64,000 nucleotides of DNA from an uncultured Pseudomonadota bacterium (GTDB lineage Bacteria > Pseudomonadota > Gammaproteobacteria > Ga0077536): the NCBI GenBank assembly GCA_902557415.1, contig CACEAA010000001.1, positions 24,001-88,000 of the forward strand, in the 5' to 3' direction. Positions 54,980-64,000 of this stretch are shown in pieces. The translations under genes and the position numbers were made by a program. The notes beneath the pieces were generated by a model, which saw nothing but the letters and a program-made list of their open reading frames with translations, made no database searches and had not been told where the DNA came from. Position 1 is the stretch's first letter; each line of letters opens with the position of its first letter.

Positions 54980-56911
54980 ATGGCTAGAAATTTTTTACTC
55001 TGGGCTGTTATAGCTCTTGTTCTGATGATGGTGTTTCAGAACTTTTCACCGCAGAATAGTGCGTCTCGTAATCTGGATTATTCGGATTTCGTATCCGAGG
55101 CGAAAAGTGGGCGAATAGCTAAGGTTGTGATAGACGGTTCGAAAGTGGAGTATCAATTGCATGACGGCTCTTGGTCCTCTACCTACAGTCCTGAGACTGA
55201 TAATGCGCCAATGATTGGGATGTTGCTCGAAAATAATGTTCGCATAGAGGCTAAAAAGCCTGAGAGACAAAGCTTACTGACTCAAATTTTTATTTCTTGG
55301 TTCCCATTTTTATTACTCATTGGCGTTTGGATATACCTTATGCGCCAGATGCAAGGCGGAGCTGGAGGACGAGGTGCAATGTCTTTCGGGAAGAGTAAAG
55401 CGAAGCTTCTTGGCGAAGATGATATTAAAATAACCTTTTCGGATGTCGCTGGTGTAGAAGAAGCTAAAGAAGAAGTCAAAGAATTAGTAGACTTCCTAAA
55501 AGACCCCGCGAAATTTCAAAAGTTGGGTGGAAAAATACCACGTGGTGTTCTCATGGTAGGTTCGCCTGGAACAGGGAAAACGATGTTGGCTAAAGCGATT
55601 GCTGGCGAGGCACAGGTTCCTTTTTTCACAATTTCTGGTTCAGACTTCGTCGAAATGTTCGTAGGTGTTGGGGCGTCTAGGGTACGCGATATGTTTGAGC
55701 AAGCTAAGAAACGAGCGCCATGTATTATTTTTATAGATGAGATTGACGCGGTTGGAAGACACCGAGGTGCGGGATTAGGTGGAGGCCACGATGAGCGTGA
55801 GCAGACTCTTAATCAGCTTTTAGTAGAAATGGATGGTTTTGAAGGTAACGATGGAGTAATAGTTATTGCTGCTACCAACCGACCCGATGTGCTCGATCCG
55901 GCGTTATTGCGGCCTGGTCGATTTGATAGGCAGGTAGTTGTGCCGCTTCCAGATATCAGAGGAAGGGAGCAAATTTTAAAAGTGCATATGCGTAAAGTTC
56001 CGATTTCGAAGAATGTCGAGGCAGATATTTTAGCTAGAGGAACTCCAGGTTTTTCTGGCGCTGACTTAGCCAATTTAGTTAATGAAGCCGCGCTTTTCGC
56101 AGCGAGAGGTGAGAAACGACTGGTAGAAATGGAAGAGTTTGAGAAAGCGAAAGACAAGATAATGATGGGCGCCGAAAGACGTTCAATGGTTATGAGCCAA
56201 GATGAAAAGAAGCTTACAGCCTACCATGAAGCTGGTCATGCGATTGTGGGGCGGCTGATTCCGTTGCATGATCCTGTGTATAAGGTAACAGTTATCCCGA
56301 GAGGTCGCGCATTGGGAGTTACTATGTTTCTCCCCGAGCAGGATCGATTAAGCTACAGTAAGGCTAGACTCGAGAGCCAAATTTGTAGTTTGTTCGGAGG
56401 AAGGATTGCTGAAGAACTGATTTTTGGCTCCGACGCGGTCACAACTGGTGCATCAAATGATATTGAGAGAGTTACTGATATAGCGCGAAATATGGTAACT
56501 CGTTGGGGCCTTTCGGAAAAACTTGGTCCGATGACTTTTAGTGATGATGACGGGGAAGTTTTTCTTGGACGCTCTGTTACTCAGCATAAGACAGTATCGG
56601 ATGAGACGGCACACGTTATTGACGAGGAAGTCCGAAACATAGTGAGTAGTAATTACTCGCGTGCCAAAGTAATACTAGAAGAGAATATTGAGAAATTGCA
56701 TGCTATGGCGGATGCGTTAATCGAGTTTGAAACTCTGGATACTGACCAAATTGATGATATCATGGATGGGAAGCCACCTAGACCGCCGGCGAGCTGGGAT
56801 AGTGATGAAAATGATGATGATAGCGCCGCGGATGAAAACAATAGTACCTCTGAGCGGGATCACACAACAGATCGAAAAGATGGTATCGGTGGTCCGGCCA
56901 ACTCCCATTAG
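54980..56911 (+). CDS. ftsH: ATP-dependent zinc metalloprotease FtsH
   Basis: A 643-residue membrane AAA+ protease. Two transmembrane segments (about 4-20 and 103-121) surround a periplasmic loop. Walker A GSPGTGKT is at 194-201, Walker B is [12 protein letters not shown], the second region of homology is RPGRFDRQV, and the zinc motif HEAGH is at 416-420. The C-terminal tail is highly acidic (Asp/Asn/Glu). Walker A has Ser where Pro is usual (GSPG instead of GPPG), a minor variation. It follows rlmE; the usual folP between ftsH and glmM is missing here. Confidence 0.98.
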   Translation: MARNFLLWAVIALVLMMVFQNFSPQNSASRNLDYSDFVSEAKSGRIAKVVIDGSKVEYQLHDGSWSSTYSPETDNAPMIGMLLENNVRIEAKKPERQSLLTQIFISWFPFLLLIGVWIYLMRQMQGGAGGRGAMSFGKSKAKLLGEDDIKITFSDVAGVEEAKEEVKELVDFLKDPAKFQKLGGKIPRGVLMVGSPGTGKTMLAKAIAGEAQVPFFTISGSDFVEMFVGVGASRVRDMFEQAKKRAPCIIFIDEIDAVGRHRGAGLGGGHDEREQTLNQLLVEMDGFEGNDGVIVIAATNRPDVLDPALLRPGRFDRQVVVPLPDIRGREQILKVHMRKVPISKNVEADILARGTPGFSGADLANLVNEAALFAARGEKRLVEMEEFEKAKDKIMMGAERRSMVMSQDEKKLTAYHEAGHAIVGRLIPLHDPVYKVTVIPRGRALGVTMFLPEQDRLSYSKARLESQICSLFGGRIAEELIFGSDAVTTGASNDIERVTDIARNMVTRWGLSEKLGPMTFSDDDGEVFLGRSVTQHKTVSDETAHVIDEEVRNIVSSNYSRAKVILEENIEKLHAMADALIEFETLDTDQIDDIMDGKPPRPPASWDSDENDDDSAADENNSTSERDHTTDRKDGIGGPANSH

Positions 56912-56920
56912 CCGGGTTTT
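56894..56920 (+). terminator. Possible terminator at the end of ftsH
   Basis: CCGGC (56894-56898) and GCCGG (56911-56915) form a short stem across the ftsH stop, followed by GTTTTC. The stem is short and the loop is 12 bases, so partial termination or a chance match are both possible. Confidence 0.3.
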
Positions 56921-56944
56921 CAAACTGGTTTTCGATATCACTAT

Positions 56945-58291
56945 ATGGCCTTGAAAAAATACTTTGGTACCGACGGAATTCGAGGTAGAGTCGGCGATCA
57001 CCCAATCACACCGGAGTTTATTTTAAAATTGGGCTGGGCTGTTGGTAGGGTACTCGGTACTCGCGGCAGCGGGGAAAATAAAATTTTAGTTGGAAAAGAC
57101 ACACGAGTTTCTGGCTATATGTTTGAATCTGCTCTGGAAGCTGGGCTATCTTCCGCTGGTGTAAACGTTCACTTACTAGGGCCCCTGCCAACTCCAGCCA
57201 TAGCTTATCTTACGCGCGAACTGAATGCCCGGGCCGGGATAGTTATTAGTGCTTCGCATAACATGTTTCAAGATAACGGGATAAAGTTTTTTTCTCATGA
57301 TGGTATCAAACTATCGGATGAAGTTGAGTTAGAAATAGAAGCTGAATTAGAAAAACCTCAGAAAGTTGTGGAGCCGCACTTACTTGGGAAGGCTAGCCGA
57401 GTGCTATCAGCTAGCGATGATTACATTAAGTTTTGTAAGCAAACAGTTAGTGCCAAATATAGTTTCAGCGATTTAAAAGTTGTCGTAGATTGTGCTCATG
57501 GCGCTGGCTATCTGGTTGGTCCTAATTTACTGTCGGACCTAGGGTGTCAAGTTGTTTCCATCGGTAATGAACCTAATGGATTCAATATTAACGATGGATT
57601 TGGTTCTACGAACCCTGATGCTTTACGACGTACTGTCTTGATGGAGGGTGCCGATATAGGTATAGCCCTCGATGGTGACGGCGATCGGGTAATTATGGTT
57701 GACGAAAGTGGTACGGTCATTGATGGGGATGAGATAATATTCATAATAGCGAATTTCAGACAGAAACTTGGTAGATTGCGAGGTTCAGTCGTCGGGACAA
57801 CCATGAGCAATTTGGGTTTAGAAGAGGCTATTTTAGGTATCGGTTTGGGCTTCGAAAGAAGCGATGTCGGCGATCGGTGTGTTCTAGAAAAGTTAAGAGA
57901 TGGAGGCTGGAGTTTAGGAGGAGAACCTTCGGGTCATATTATTTGTCATGATCTGACGACGACAGGAGATGGCATGGTCTCGTCGTTGCAAGTATTGCAG
58001 GCCATGACTGAGTCGGGATTGAGCCTATCGGAGCTTAGAAAGCCAGTTAAAAAGGTTCCGCAAGTATTACTAAGTGTCCCAGTTAGTGAGGGGTTTTCCC
58101 TAGCGAAATTTCCACAAATTCACCGCGAATTAAATAGAATTTCAAGTGACCTTGGAACGTCGGGTCGGGTTTTGTTGCGAGAATCTGGCACTGAGCCGGT
58201 GGTACGTATTATGGTCGAAGGCTTAGACAAAGAATGTATTACGTCACTGGCTACTGATTTAGCCCACTTAGTTGAAGCGACCAAGATTTAG
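56945..58291 (+). CDS. glmM: Phosphoglucosamine mutase
   Basis: A 448-residue enzyme that makes glucosamine-1-phosphate for peptidoglycan and LPS. It opens [20 protein letters not shown]. The active-site phosphoserine is in [19 protein letters not shown]. The metal loop [11 protein letters not shown] is mid-protein and a C-terminal [15 protein letters not shown] binds the phosphate. Length is like E. coli (445). It overlaps dapD tail to tail by 4 bases. Usually folP precedes it in gammaproteobacteria. Confidence 0.97.
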   Translation: MALKKYFGTDGIRGRVGDHPITPEFILKLGWAVGRVLGTRGSGENKILVGKDTRVSGYMFESALEAGLSSAGVNVHLLGPLPTPAIAYLTRELNARAGIVISASHNMFQDNGIKFFSHDGIKLSDEVELEIEAELEKPQKVVEPHLLGKASRVLSASDDYIKFCKQTVSAKYSFSDLKVVVDCAHGAGYLVGPNLLSDLGCQVVSIGNEPNGFNINDGFGSTNPDALRRTVLMEGADIGIALDGDGDRVIMVDESGTVIDGDEIIFIIANFRQKLGRLRGSVVGTTMSNLGLEEAILGIGLGFERSDVGDRCVLEKLRDGGWSLGGEPSGHIICHDLTTTGDGMVSSLQVLQAMTESGLSLSELRKPVKKVPQVLLSVPVSEGFSLAKFPQIHRELNRISSDLGTSGRVLLRESGTEPVVRIMVEGLDKECITSLATDLAHLVEATKI

Positions 58292-59109
58292 ACATCTCGA
58301 AGTAATTCATTAATGCCTGTTTTCGCTCGTGTTTTTTGATCAACTTTTTTAACGATTACAGCGCAATATAAGCTATATGTCCCGTCCTTTGACGGAAGGT
58401 TTCCGGGGACTACCACCGCTCCTGCGGGAATCTTTCCGTAAGAGATCTTCTTAGTTTCTCGATCATATATTTTGGTACTTTGACCTATATAGACTCCCAT
58501 AGAAATTACTGCCCCGGCACCAACAATAACGCCCTCTACGATCTCCGAGCGCGCGCCGACAAAGCAGCCGTCCTCAATAATGGTCGGCGATGCCTGTAGT
58601 GGTTCCAGAACTCCACCTATCCCAACTCCTCCAGATAAGTGCACATTTTTACCAATTTGCGCGCAAGAACCCACTGTAGCCCAAGTATCTACCATTGTCC
58701 CAGAATCAACATATGCTCCGATGTTTACGTAGCTGGGCATTAAGACCGCATTTTTCCCGATAAAACATCCGTGCCGCACGACTGCGGGAGGCACGACTCT
58801 AGCACCGATTTGTTCAAATTGGTCTTGTACTTTATTTTCAAATTTTGATTTAACTTTATCGAAATAATTTGTGAATTTACCCTCAATCAGTGTGTTATTT
58901 GAAAGTTTAAAGGAGAGAAGTACCGCTTTTTTTACCCATTCGTTCACCTTCCAACCATCTTCATCAGGTTGGGCTACTCGAATTTCACCTGAATCTAATT
59001 GATTGAGTGATTCCGCGACCGCAGCTAAGAGCTCACTACTGGCAGTTTTACTATTAAGTTGATCAATTTCGTCATATGCTTTTTCAATGATCCCAGAAAG
59101 ATCTGTCAT
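58288..59109 (-). CDS. dapD: Tetrahydrodipicolinate N-succinyltransferase
   Basis: A 273-residue left-handed beta-helix acyltransferase of the succinylase lysine pathway, which succinylates tetrahydrodipicolinate. Visible blocks are [40 protein letters not shown] and [23 protein letters not shown] 59109 is preferred because AGGAGA lies seven bases upstream and the length then matches E. coli DapD (274); ATG 59127 gives 279. It follows dapC by 20 bases in the same direction. Confidence 0.96.
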   Translation of the reverse strand: MTDLSGIIEKAYDEIDQLNSKTASSELLAAVAESLNQLDSGEIRVAQPDEDGWKVNEWVKKAVLLSFKLSNNTLIEGKFTNYFDKVKSKFENKVQDQFEQIGARVVPPAVVRHGCFIGKNAVLMPSYVNIGAYVDSGTMVDTWATVGSCAQIGKNVHLSGGVGIGGVLEPLQASPTIIEDGCFVGARSEIVEGVIVGAGAVISMGVYIGQSTKIYDRETKKISYGKIPAGAVVVPGNLPSKDGTYSLYCAVIVKKVDQKTRAKTGINELLRDV

Positions 59110-59129
59110 AAATTTTCTCCTATTCAAAA

Positions 59130-60320
59130 TTATATGATACTGAGTATACTTTCAGCGGCGGATACGCAACGTTCTCGAGACTCTACGAGAGCTATCCGGA
59201 CTCTATTTTTTCCGGGATTGCAGCCATCCAATGTGCGACCTAGATATTGTCCTGGAAGTAGAAGTACTCCTTTTTTTTCGAATAAATTTTTACACATTGA
59301 AATATCATCGATTGGAAGCTCAATCCAGAGGTAGAAGCCCGCATCCGGAACAGTTATTTCGATATGGTCATTTAGTACTTGGCGCACACTCTCAAAATTA
59401 TTTCTATAAAATTCCCTGGCTATAATGACATGCTCTTCGTCCGACCATGCCGCAATACTAGCGTATTGAACGTGGATGGGCATCGCCCCGCCGTGATAAG
59501 TTCGGTATTGATAGTAGTCAGAAATCAAGTCTGGGTCACCCGCAACAAATCCAGATCTTAGCCCAGGAGAGCTCGAACGTTTCGATAGGCTATGCATCAC
59601 GAGACAACGTTTAAAAGATTTATTACCATAAGAATTACACCAGTCGAGCAGTCCTAATGGAGGTCCTTTAGCATCGTCATACAGCTCGCTATAACATTCA
59701 TCAGCAACAATATAGAAATTAAATTTTTCGGCCAGTTCGAGAAGCTTTTCGTAGTCATATGCTCTCATCATACTTCCGGATGGGTTACCGGGTGAACAAA
59801 CATACACAAAAGCCATTTTTTCCCATACAGTGTTTGGAACCGACTCGATTTGTGGCAGAAAGGAATTACTTGCAGGACAGTCAAAGTAAAAGGGAACTCC
59901 ACCGGCTAGCAGAGCTGCGCCCTCATAAATTTGGTAAAATGGATTAGGCAAGCCTACAAGGTGCTTAGTGCTTGTTTTATCTAAGATCGTATTTGCTATT
60001 GAAAATAGTGCTTCTCGCGTCCCGTTAACCGGGAGGATCTGTGTGTCAGGGTTAGTTTGACCAGGGTCTAAGTTAAACCGACGTGTGGTCCATTCACTAA
60101 TAGTGTTCCTGAGTTCAGTCATTCCTCTTGTGGTAGGATACTTTCCCGCAGTTATTAATTGGTTAGCGAGGCTTTCCAGTACAATTTTGGGCGGTTGAAG
60201 TTTTGGCTCTCCTATAGATAAATTGATTAATTCCCTATCGCTCGGAGGTATTATCCCTTTTTTCATTTCCGCTATTTTTTCGAAAGGGTAGCGATGTAAC
60301 TGTTTTAGGCCTGGATTCAT
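59130..60320 (-). CDS. dapC: Succinyldiaminopimelate transaminase
   Basis: A 396-residue class I aminotransferase for the step after DapD. The N-terminus [20 protein letters not shown] is typical of proteobacterial DapC. The conserved Pro-Gly-Asn-Pro segment reads [11 protein letters not shown]. The PLP lysine is in [20 protein letters not shown]. Its genomic position beside dapD supports the assignment over other aminotransferases. The first 20 bases of the spacer to dapD carry its ribosome site. Confidence 0.92.
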   Translation of the reverse strand: MNPGLKQLHRYPFEKIAEMKKGIIPPSDRELINLSIGEPKLQPPKIVLESLANQLITAGKYPTTRGMTELRNTISEWTTRRFNLDPGQTNPDTQILPVNGTREALFSIANTILDKTSTKHLVGLPNPFYQIYEGAALLAGGVPFYFDCPASNSFLPQIESVPNTVWEKMAFVYVCSPGNPSGSMMRAYDYEKLLELAEKFNFYIVADECYSELYDDAKGPPLGLLDWCNSYGNKSFKRCLVMHSLSKRSSSPGLRSGFVAGDPDLISDYYQYRTYHGGAMPIHVQYASIAAWSDEEHVIIAREFYRNNFESVRQVLNDHIEITVPDAGFYLWIELPIDDISMCKNLFEKKGVLLLPGQYLGRTLDGCNPGKNRVRIALVESRERCVSAAESILSII

Positions 60321-60378
60321 TATAAAGCTATATTACCGTTATTTGTTCTACGATCATAACTCAAACTTCACGATCGTT

Positions 60379-60414
60379 TTTTACAGTGCCACATTTTCCG
60401 ACTTTACTGTAAAA
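60379..60414. promoter_or_regulatory. Nine-base inverted repeat upstream of leuB
   Basis: TTTTACAGT (60379-60387) and ACTGTAAAA (60406-60414) are exact reverse complements, 18 bases apart, in the dapC-leuB divergent region and 28 bases before the leuB ATG. It may be an operator for a dimeric regulator, or a hairpin in the leader. It does not match any site I can name. Confidence 0.4.
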
Positions 60415-60441
60415 TGAGGCGTTTAAACTTTGTGAATAATT

Positions 60442-61518
60442 ATGACTGACAAAATTTTGTTGTTATCCGGCGATGGTATTGGACCGGAAATAGTTGGTGC
60501 CACTGAAACCGTCATCCACGCACTTGGGGACAAATACGGGTATAGCTATGATTTAGAGCATGCCCTTTTAGGCGGGTGCGCCATTGATCAGGTTGGAGAT
60601 TCCTTACCACAAAAGACCTTGGAGCTTGCAAAAGAAGCCGATGCAATAATATTAGGCGCAGTCGGGGGACCCCGTTGGGATAAAGCTGAGAGGGCTATTA
60701 GACCTGAGCGTGGACTTCTCAGATTGCGTGCGGAGTTGGATTTGTACTGTAATCTCCGTCCTGCTGTATTATTTCCGGCTTTAGTGAATTCATCTTCGTT
60801 AAAATCTGAAATCGTCAGTGGACTTGATTTAATGATTATTAGAGAGCTGACGAGTGGAATATATTTTGGTCAGCCTAGAGGAGTTGAGAGGCGAGAGGAT
60901 GGTGAGCGATACGGATATAACACCTTAACTTACACTGAGACGGAAATACAGCGTATTGTGAAATCCGCTTTTGAGATAGCGTCCAAGCGCAATGGGCGTG
61001 TCTGTTCGGTAGACAAAGCCAATGTGCTGGAAGTTACTGAACTTTGGAGAGATATTGTGACGGAGATGTCTGGAAGCTATCCTGCGATTTCTGTGGAGCA
61101 TATGTATGTTGATAACGCTGCGATGCAGCTGGTTCGGAACCCCAAACAATTTGACGTAGTGGTTACCTCGAATATGTTCGGCGATATTTTATCTGATCTG
61201 GCTGCGATGCTAACTGGCTCCATTGGCATGCTGCCATCCGCATCTCTCGATGATAATGCCAAGGGGCTATTTGAGCCTGTTCACGGTTCGGCTCCCGATA
61301 TCGCCGGACAGAACTTAGCTAATCCTATTGCGACAATTCTATCCCTCAGTATGATGCTGAAGTACTCACTGAAAGAACCTGGTTTAGCGGACAAAATTGA
61401 GCATGCAATTAGCACTGTACTGGAGGCTGGAGTAAGGACCGCAGATATCAGCCTTGCAGAAGAATCTGCGGTTGGTACGAATGAAATGACAGCTGCAATC
61501 ATCGATGCTCTACCATAG
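60442..61518 (+). CDS. leuB: 3-isopropylmalate dehydrogenase
   Basis: A 358-residue NAD-dependent enzyme of leucine biosynthesis. It opens [32 protein letters not shown] binds the substrate. [20 protein letters not shown] and [15 protein letters not shown] are the family's metal and NAD blocks. Length matches E. coli LeuB (363). leuC and leuD are not in the window, but the leuB-asd order is found in Pseudomonas, where leuB, asd and fimV lie in series. Confidence 0.97.
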   Translation: MTDKILLLSGDGIGPEIVGATETVIHALGDKYGYSYDLEHALLGGCAIDQVGDSLPQKTLELAKEADAIILGAVGGPRWDKAERAIRPERGLLRLRAELDLYCNLRPAVLFPALVNSSSLKSEIVSGLDLMIIRELTSGIYFGQPRGVERREDGERYGYNTLTYTETEIQRIVKSAFEIASKRNGRVCSVDKANVLEVTELWRDIVTEMSGSYPAISVEHMYVDNAAMQLVRNPKQFDVVVTSNMFGDILSDLAAMLTGSIGMLPSASLDDNAKGLFEPVHGSAPDIAGQNLANPIATILSLSMMLKYSLKEPGLADKIEHAISTVLEAGVRTADISLAEESAVGTNEMTAAIIDALP

Positions 61519-61533
61519 TTTAATGAGACATGG

Positions 61534-62595
61534 ATGAGAACTAAGATGAGAAAAGAGTATGAAATTGCGGTTGTTGGTGCGACTGGTGCTGTTGGCGAGA
61601 CAATTTTAGAATTGCTTGATGAAAGAAATTTTCCGACCAGTAATATTCATGCCGTAGCGAGTAATCGTTCTGCAGGTACTAGGGTGTCGTTCGGAAAAAG
61701 AATGCTAGTGGTTCAAGATCTCGACACGTTTGATTTTACGGCAGTTGATATTTGCTTGTTTTCGCCGGGGAGCTCTATTTCAAAGATCTTTGCCCCTAAG
61801 GCGGCGGCAAAAGGATGTATAGTCATCGATAATACTTCGGAATTTCGATATGACGATGATATTCCATTGATAGTTCCCGAAGTCAATCTTGACGCTATCT
61901 CTGGGTATGCTAAGCGTAATATAATTGCCAACCCAAATTGTTCTACTATACAAATGGTAGTGGCACTGAAGCCAATATATGATGCGGTTGGAATAAAAAG
62001 AATTAATGTCTGTACTTATCAGGCAGTTTCCGGAACTGGTAAAGACGGTATTGAAGAATTGGCGGTTCAAACAGCTAATATTCTCAATTCTAAAGAAATC
62101 TCATCGCGGATTTACCCGAAACAAATAGCGTTTAATTGTTTGCCGCAGATAGACGTTTTTCAGGAAAATGGCTACACGAAAGAAGAAATGAAAATGGTGT
62201 GGGAAACTCAGAAAATTATGGGCGATAGCGCTATATTAGTTAATCCGACAGCAGTTAGAGTTCCTGTCTTTTATGGTCATTCGGAGGCAGTACACATAGA
62301 GACCAAAGAAAAAATCACCGCTGATGCTGCACGCGAATTACTCAGAAATGCGGCCGGCGTGAAAGTGATTGACGACATGATAGACGGAGGATACCCTACC
62401 GCCGTGACTGATGCGGCTAACAATGATGACTGTCTTGTGGGGCGGATCCGCGAGGACATTTCTTGTCCGAATGGATTAAATTTGTGGATTGTCTCCGATA
62501 ACGTAAGGAAAGGTGCCGCTTTAAACAGTGTACAAATTGCGGAAAAATTAGTAGAAAGTGGTTTGCAACCTAAGTCTGCAGAGGTTTGTCATTAA
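61534..62595 (+). CDS. asd: Aspartate-semialdehyde dehydrogenase
   Basis: A 353-residue enzyme shared by lysine, threonine and methionine synthesis. It opens IAVVGATGAVGETILELLDE. The nucleophile Cys is in ANPNCSTIQMVV, and YQAVSGTGKDGIEEL and VRVPVFYGHSEAVHIETK are conserved. A second ATG at 61546 is close, so the first four residues are uncertain. It overlaps the next gene's longest reading frame by 38 bases. It follows leuB by 15 bases in the same direction. Confidence 0.96.
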   Translation: MRTKMRKEYEIAVVGATGAVGETILELLDERNFPTSNIHAVASNRSAGTRVSFGKRMLVVQDLDTFDFTAVDICLFSPGSSISKIFAPKAAAKGCIVIDNTSEFRYDDDIPLIVPEVNLDAISGYAKRNIIANPNCSTIQMVVALKPIYDAVGIKRINVCTYQAVSGTGKDGIEELAVQTANILNSKEISSRIYPKQIAFNCLPQIDVFQENGYTKEEMKMVWETQKIMGDSAILVNPTAVRVPVFYGHSEAVHIETKEKITADAARELLRNAAGVKVIDDMIDGGYPTAVTDAANNDDCLVGRIREDISCPNGLNLWIVSDNVRKGAALNSVQIAEKLVESGLQPKSAEVCH

Positions 62596-63265
62596 AAATT
62601 TTCAAGCAATTATAATTGGTACGGTTGGCTTATTTTGTGTAAATATTTTAGCTTATTCGGAGGAGGTAGAACCATCTATATTGTCATCTGATACTGCAGT
62701 AATAGCTAAAACGCAAGAGTCAGGATTTCAGTTAGATGTTATTGCCGACCAGAGTTTGCGAGGCTTTGCCCACTCTGATACGTATGCTGATCTCTATGCA
62801 AAACTGACTACTAAAAATAGAGAGATAGCGTTATTGAAAGCCCAAATTCGCTATAATTTAAATGAGAAGGAGAGTTCCGTAACAGCTTTAAATGCTAGCA
62901 GAGATTTTTTTTCGAGCGGAAGTCTCCGCGACCCAATTTGGTACAAAAATTTATTAAATTTCGATATCAATCTATGGACGTTAGTCAGCAGTGTGTTTTT
63001 TGTGTGGCTGATCTTGCTTTACAACTTAAGGTCATATCATGATATTAAAGTCGATCAGAAATCTGGTGATCCAAGAATGGGTGAAGTAGGAATCAGCGAG
63101 GTCGATACATCGCTGGGTTTTGAATCAAAGTTAGATTTAGCTAGAGCATTCATGGATGCGGGAAACATTGATGGCGCGCGTGAAATTTTGAAAGACGTGA
63201 TGGTCTCCGACTCCGCCGACCATAGAAAAGAAGCTACTTCAATGTTGGCTTCTCTAGCCAATTAA
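62558..63265 (+). CDS. Short FimV-like membrane protein
   Basis: About 235 residues. A hydrophobic N-terminal segment (about residues 14-32) acts as a signal or anchor, then a polar region with a short coiled coil (TKNREIALLKAQIRYNL). A transmembrane helix follows (about 146-164). A C-terminal block SKLDLARAFMDAGNIDGARE, followed by ILKDVM, matches the FimV C-terminal TPR-like domain. Full FimV has a LysM domain and is far longer, so this is a shortened version. Its place between asd and truA agrees with Pseudomonas fimV. The start is uncertain: GTG 62558 overlaps asd by 38 bases, and an ATT at 62591 behind GAGG is an alternative. Confidence 0.75.
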   Translation: MVCNLSLQRFVIKNFQAIIIGTVGLFCVNILAYSEEVEPSILSSDTAVIAKTQESGFQLDVIADQSLRGFAHSDTYADLYAKLTTKNREIALLKAQIRYNLNEKESSVTALNASRDFFSSGSLRDPIWYKNLLNFDINLWTLVSSVFFVWLILLYNLRSYHDIKVDQKSGDPRMGEVGISEVDTSLGFESKLDLARAFMDAGNIDGAREILKDVMVSDSADHRKEATSMLASLAN

Positions 63266-63313
63266 TGGCTTAAACTTGACCTCGTATCATTAAGACAGTG
63301 TGAGTTATCGACT

Positions 63314-64000
63314 TTGAGAATCGCCCTAGGAATAGAGTACGATGGGTCAACTTTTAAAGGGTGGCAGTCCCAGCGGGGCCAGAAAACTGTTCAAAGTGCG
63401 GTAGAGGAAGCCTTGGGAATAGTTGCTAATGAACCCATCGCCACTACCTGTGCAGGTCGGACTGATGCCGGTGTTCACGCACTATTTCAGGTAATCCATT
63501 TTGATACTGAAATTTCTAGAGCTCCGCGTTCTTGGACGTATGGTTGTAACGCCAACCTACCCAATTCAATTTCGGTGGTATGGGCTAAAATAGTATCGTC
63601 GAGTTTTCATGCCCGATTTAGCGCAATTGAACGGTCTTATAATTATCTCATATACAATCGATCGACTCGTTCAGCCATATGGAATAAAAAAGCTACCTGG
63701 GATTATCGTCCATTGGATATCACATTAATGAACGAAGCGTGCAGTCATTGGTTAGGAACTCACGATTTTTCCTCATTTCAAGCGAAAGGTTGTCAAGCCA
63801 AAAATGCTGTTAGACGGATATCTTGTTGCGAAGTTAAAAAAGAATCTGAGATTTTATTGTTCAAGGTGACCGCGAATGCGTTTTTGCAACATATGGTAAG
63901 AAATCTAGCGGGTGTCTTGATAGAAATAGGCAGTGGTCGCAGAAACCCAGGTTGGGCGCGCGAGGTTCTATCTTATAAAGACAGGTCATTAGGTGGAGTG
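63314..64000 (+). CDS. truA: tRNA pseudouridine synthase A, cut by window end
   Basis: A frame opening at TTG 63314 with MRIALGIEYDGSTFKGWQSQ, continuing without a stop to the window edge (229 codons seen). The catalytic Asp51 lies in CAGRTDAGVHA, the classic TruA motif, and FSAIERSYNYLIYN and FLQHMVRNLAGVLIEIGSG are the other conserved blocks. It modifies positions 38-40 of tRNA. The N-terminus matches the family, so I take the TTG as start. The C-terminal part is missing only because the window ends. Confidence 0.93.
   Translation, partial: MRIALGIEYDGSTFKGWQSQRGQKTVQSAVEEALGIVANEPIATTCAGRTDAGVHALFQVIHFDTEISRAPRSWTYGCNANLPNSISVVWAKIVSSSFHARFSAIERSYNYLIYNRSTRSAIWNKKATWDYRPLDITLMNEACSHWLGTHDFSSFQAKGCQAKNAVRRISCCEVKKESEILLFKVTANAFLQHMVRNLAGVLIEIGSGRRNPGWAREVLSYKDRSLGGV

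Noticed and set aside
1-64000. CRISPR arrays and tRNA genes
   Set aside because: No regularly spaced direct repeats and no tRNA cloverleaf were seen; the GGTTCGACTCCCGCC element at 35.37 kb belongs to tmRNA.

Overview
The window reads as chromosomal DNA of a gammaproteobacterium, probably an aerobic heterotroph. Evidence: the gene order ssrA-smpB ... ratA-ratB-bamE ... recN-nadK ... grpE-dnaK-dnaJ-dapB-carA-carB-greA-rlmE-ftsH-glmM and asd-(fimV-like)-truA, a BtuBFCD vitamin B12 uptake set, a complete tmRNA whose tag ends NYALAA, and complete oxoglutarate dehydrogenase, malate dehydrogenase and acetyl-CoA synthetase genes. The DNA is moderately AT-rich apart from one island. I cannot name a genus from sequence alone.

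Layout. 1-302: end of an rRNA operon (23S 3' tip, 5S, terminator). 0.5-5.9 kb: alanine dehydrogenase and a tight four-gene biotin-dependent carboxylase operon (BCCP, biotin carboxylase, and KipI/KipA-type carboxyltransferase halves), then a secreted unknown. 6-19.9 kb: central carbon metabolism (acetyl-CoA synthetase, GTP-type PEP carboxykinase, PhaR, sucA-sucB-lpd, mdh) plus CysQ, a MAPEG protein and RppH. 19.9-24.6 kb: btuB-btuF-btuC-btuD, translationally coupled behind a cobalamin riboswitch. 25.1-27.5 kb: accessory enzymes (desaturase, glutathione transferase, SDR).

27.7-35.2 kb is the most unusual part. Two small genes of a type I associate with phages and mobile elements lead to a roughly 114-bp imperfect repeat. 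A second copy lies at 35096-35208, just downstream of ssrA. Between the copies sits DNA that is visibly GC-richer than its surroundings and holds seven catabolic-type genes: a gamma-glutamyl ligase of the glutamine synthetase fold, an M29/NicX-type metalloenzyme, a cytochrome P450, a short ferredoxin, a class II amidotransferase-type hydrolase, a PuuD-type gamma-glutamyl hydrolase and an NAD(P)-dependent reductase. I infer a gamma-glutamylation pathway in which an amine is capped with glutamate, oxidised by the P450 and then released. It resembles the Puu polyamine and aniline (Atd/Tdn) pathways, with a P450/ferredoxin as the oxygenase.

35.4-64 kb: conserved housekeeping. tmRNA/SmpB, an NSS transporter, RatA/RatB, BamE, Fur, RecN, NadK, the HrcA-GrpE-DnaK-DnaJ chaperone block, a long co-directional run from dapB to glmM, then lysine/threonine/leucine genes (dapD, dapC, leuB, asd), a short FimV-like protein and truA cut by the window edge. 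Lysine (diaminopimelate) genes are unusually concentrated here: dapB, dapD, dapC and asd.
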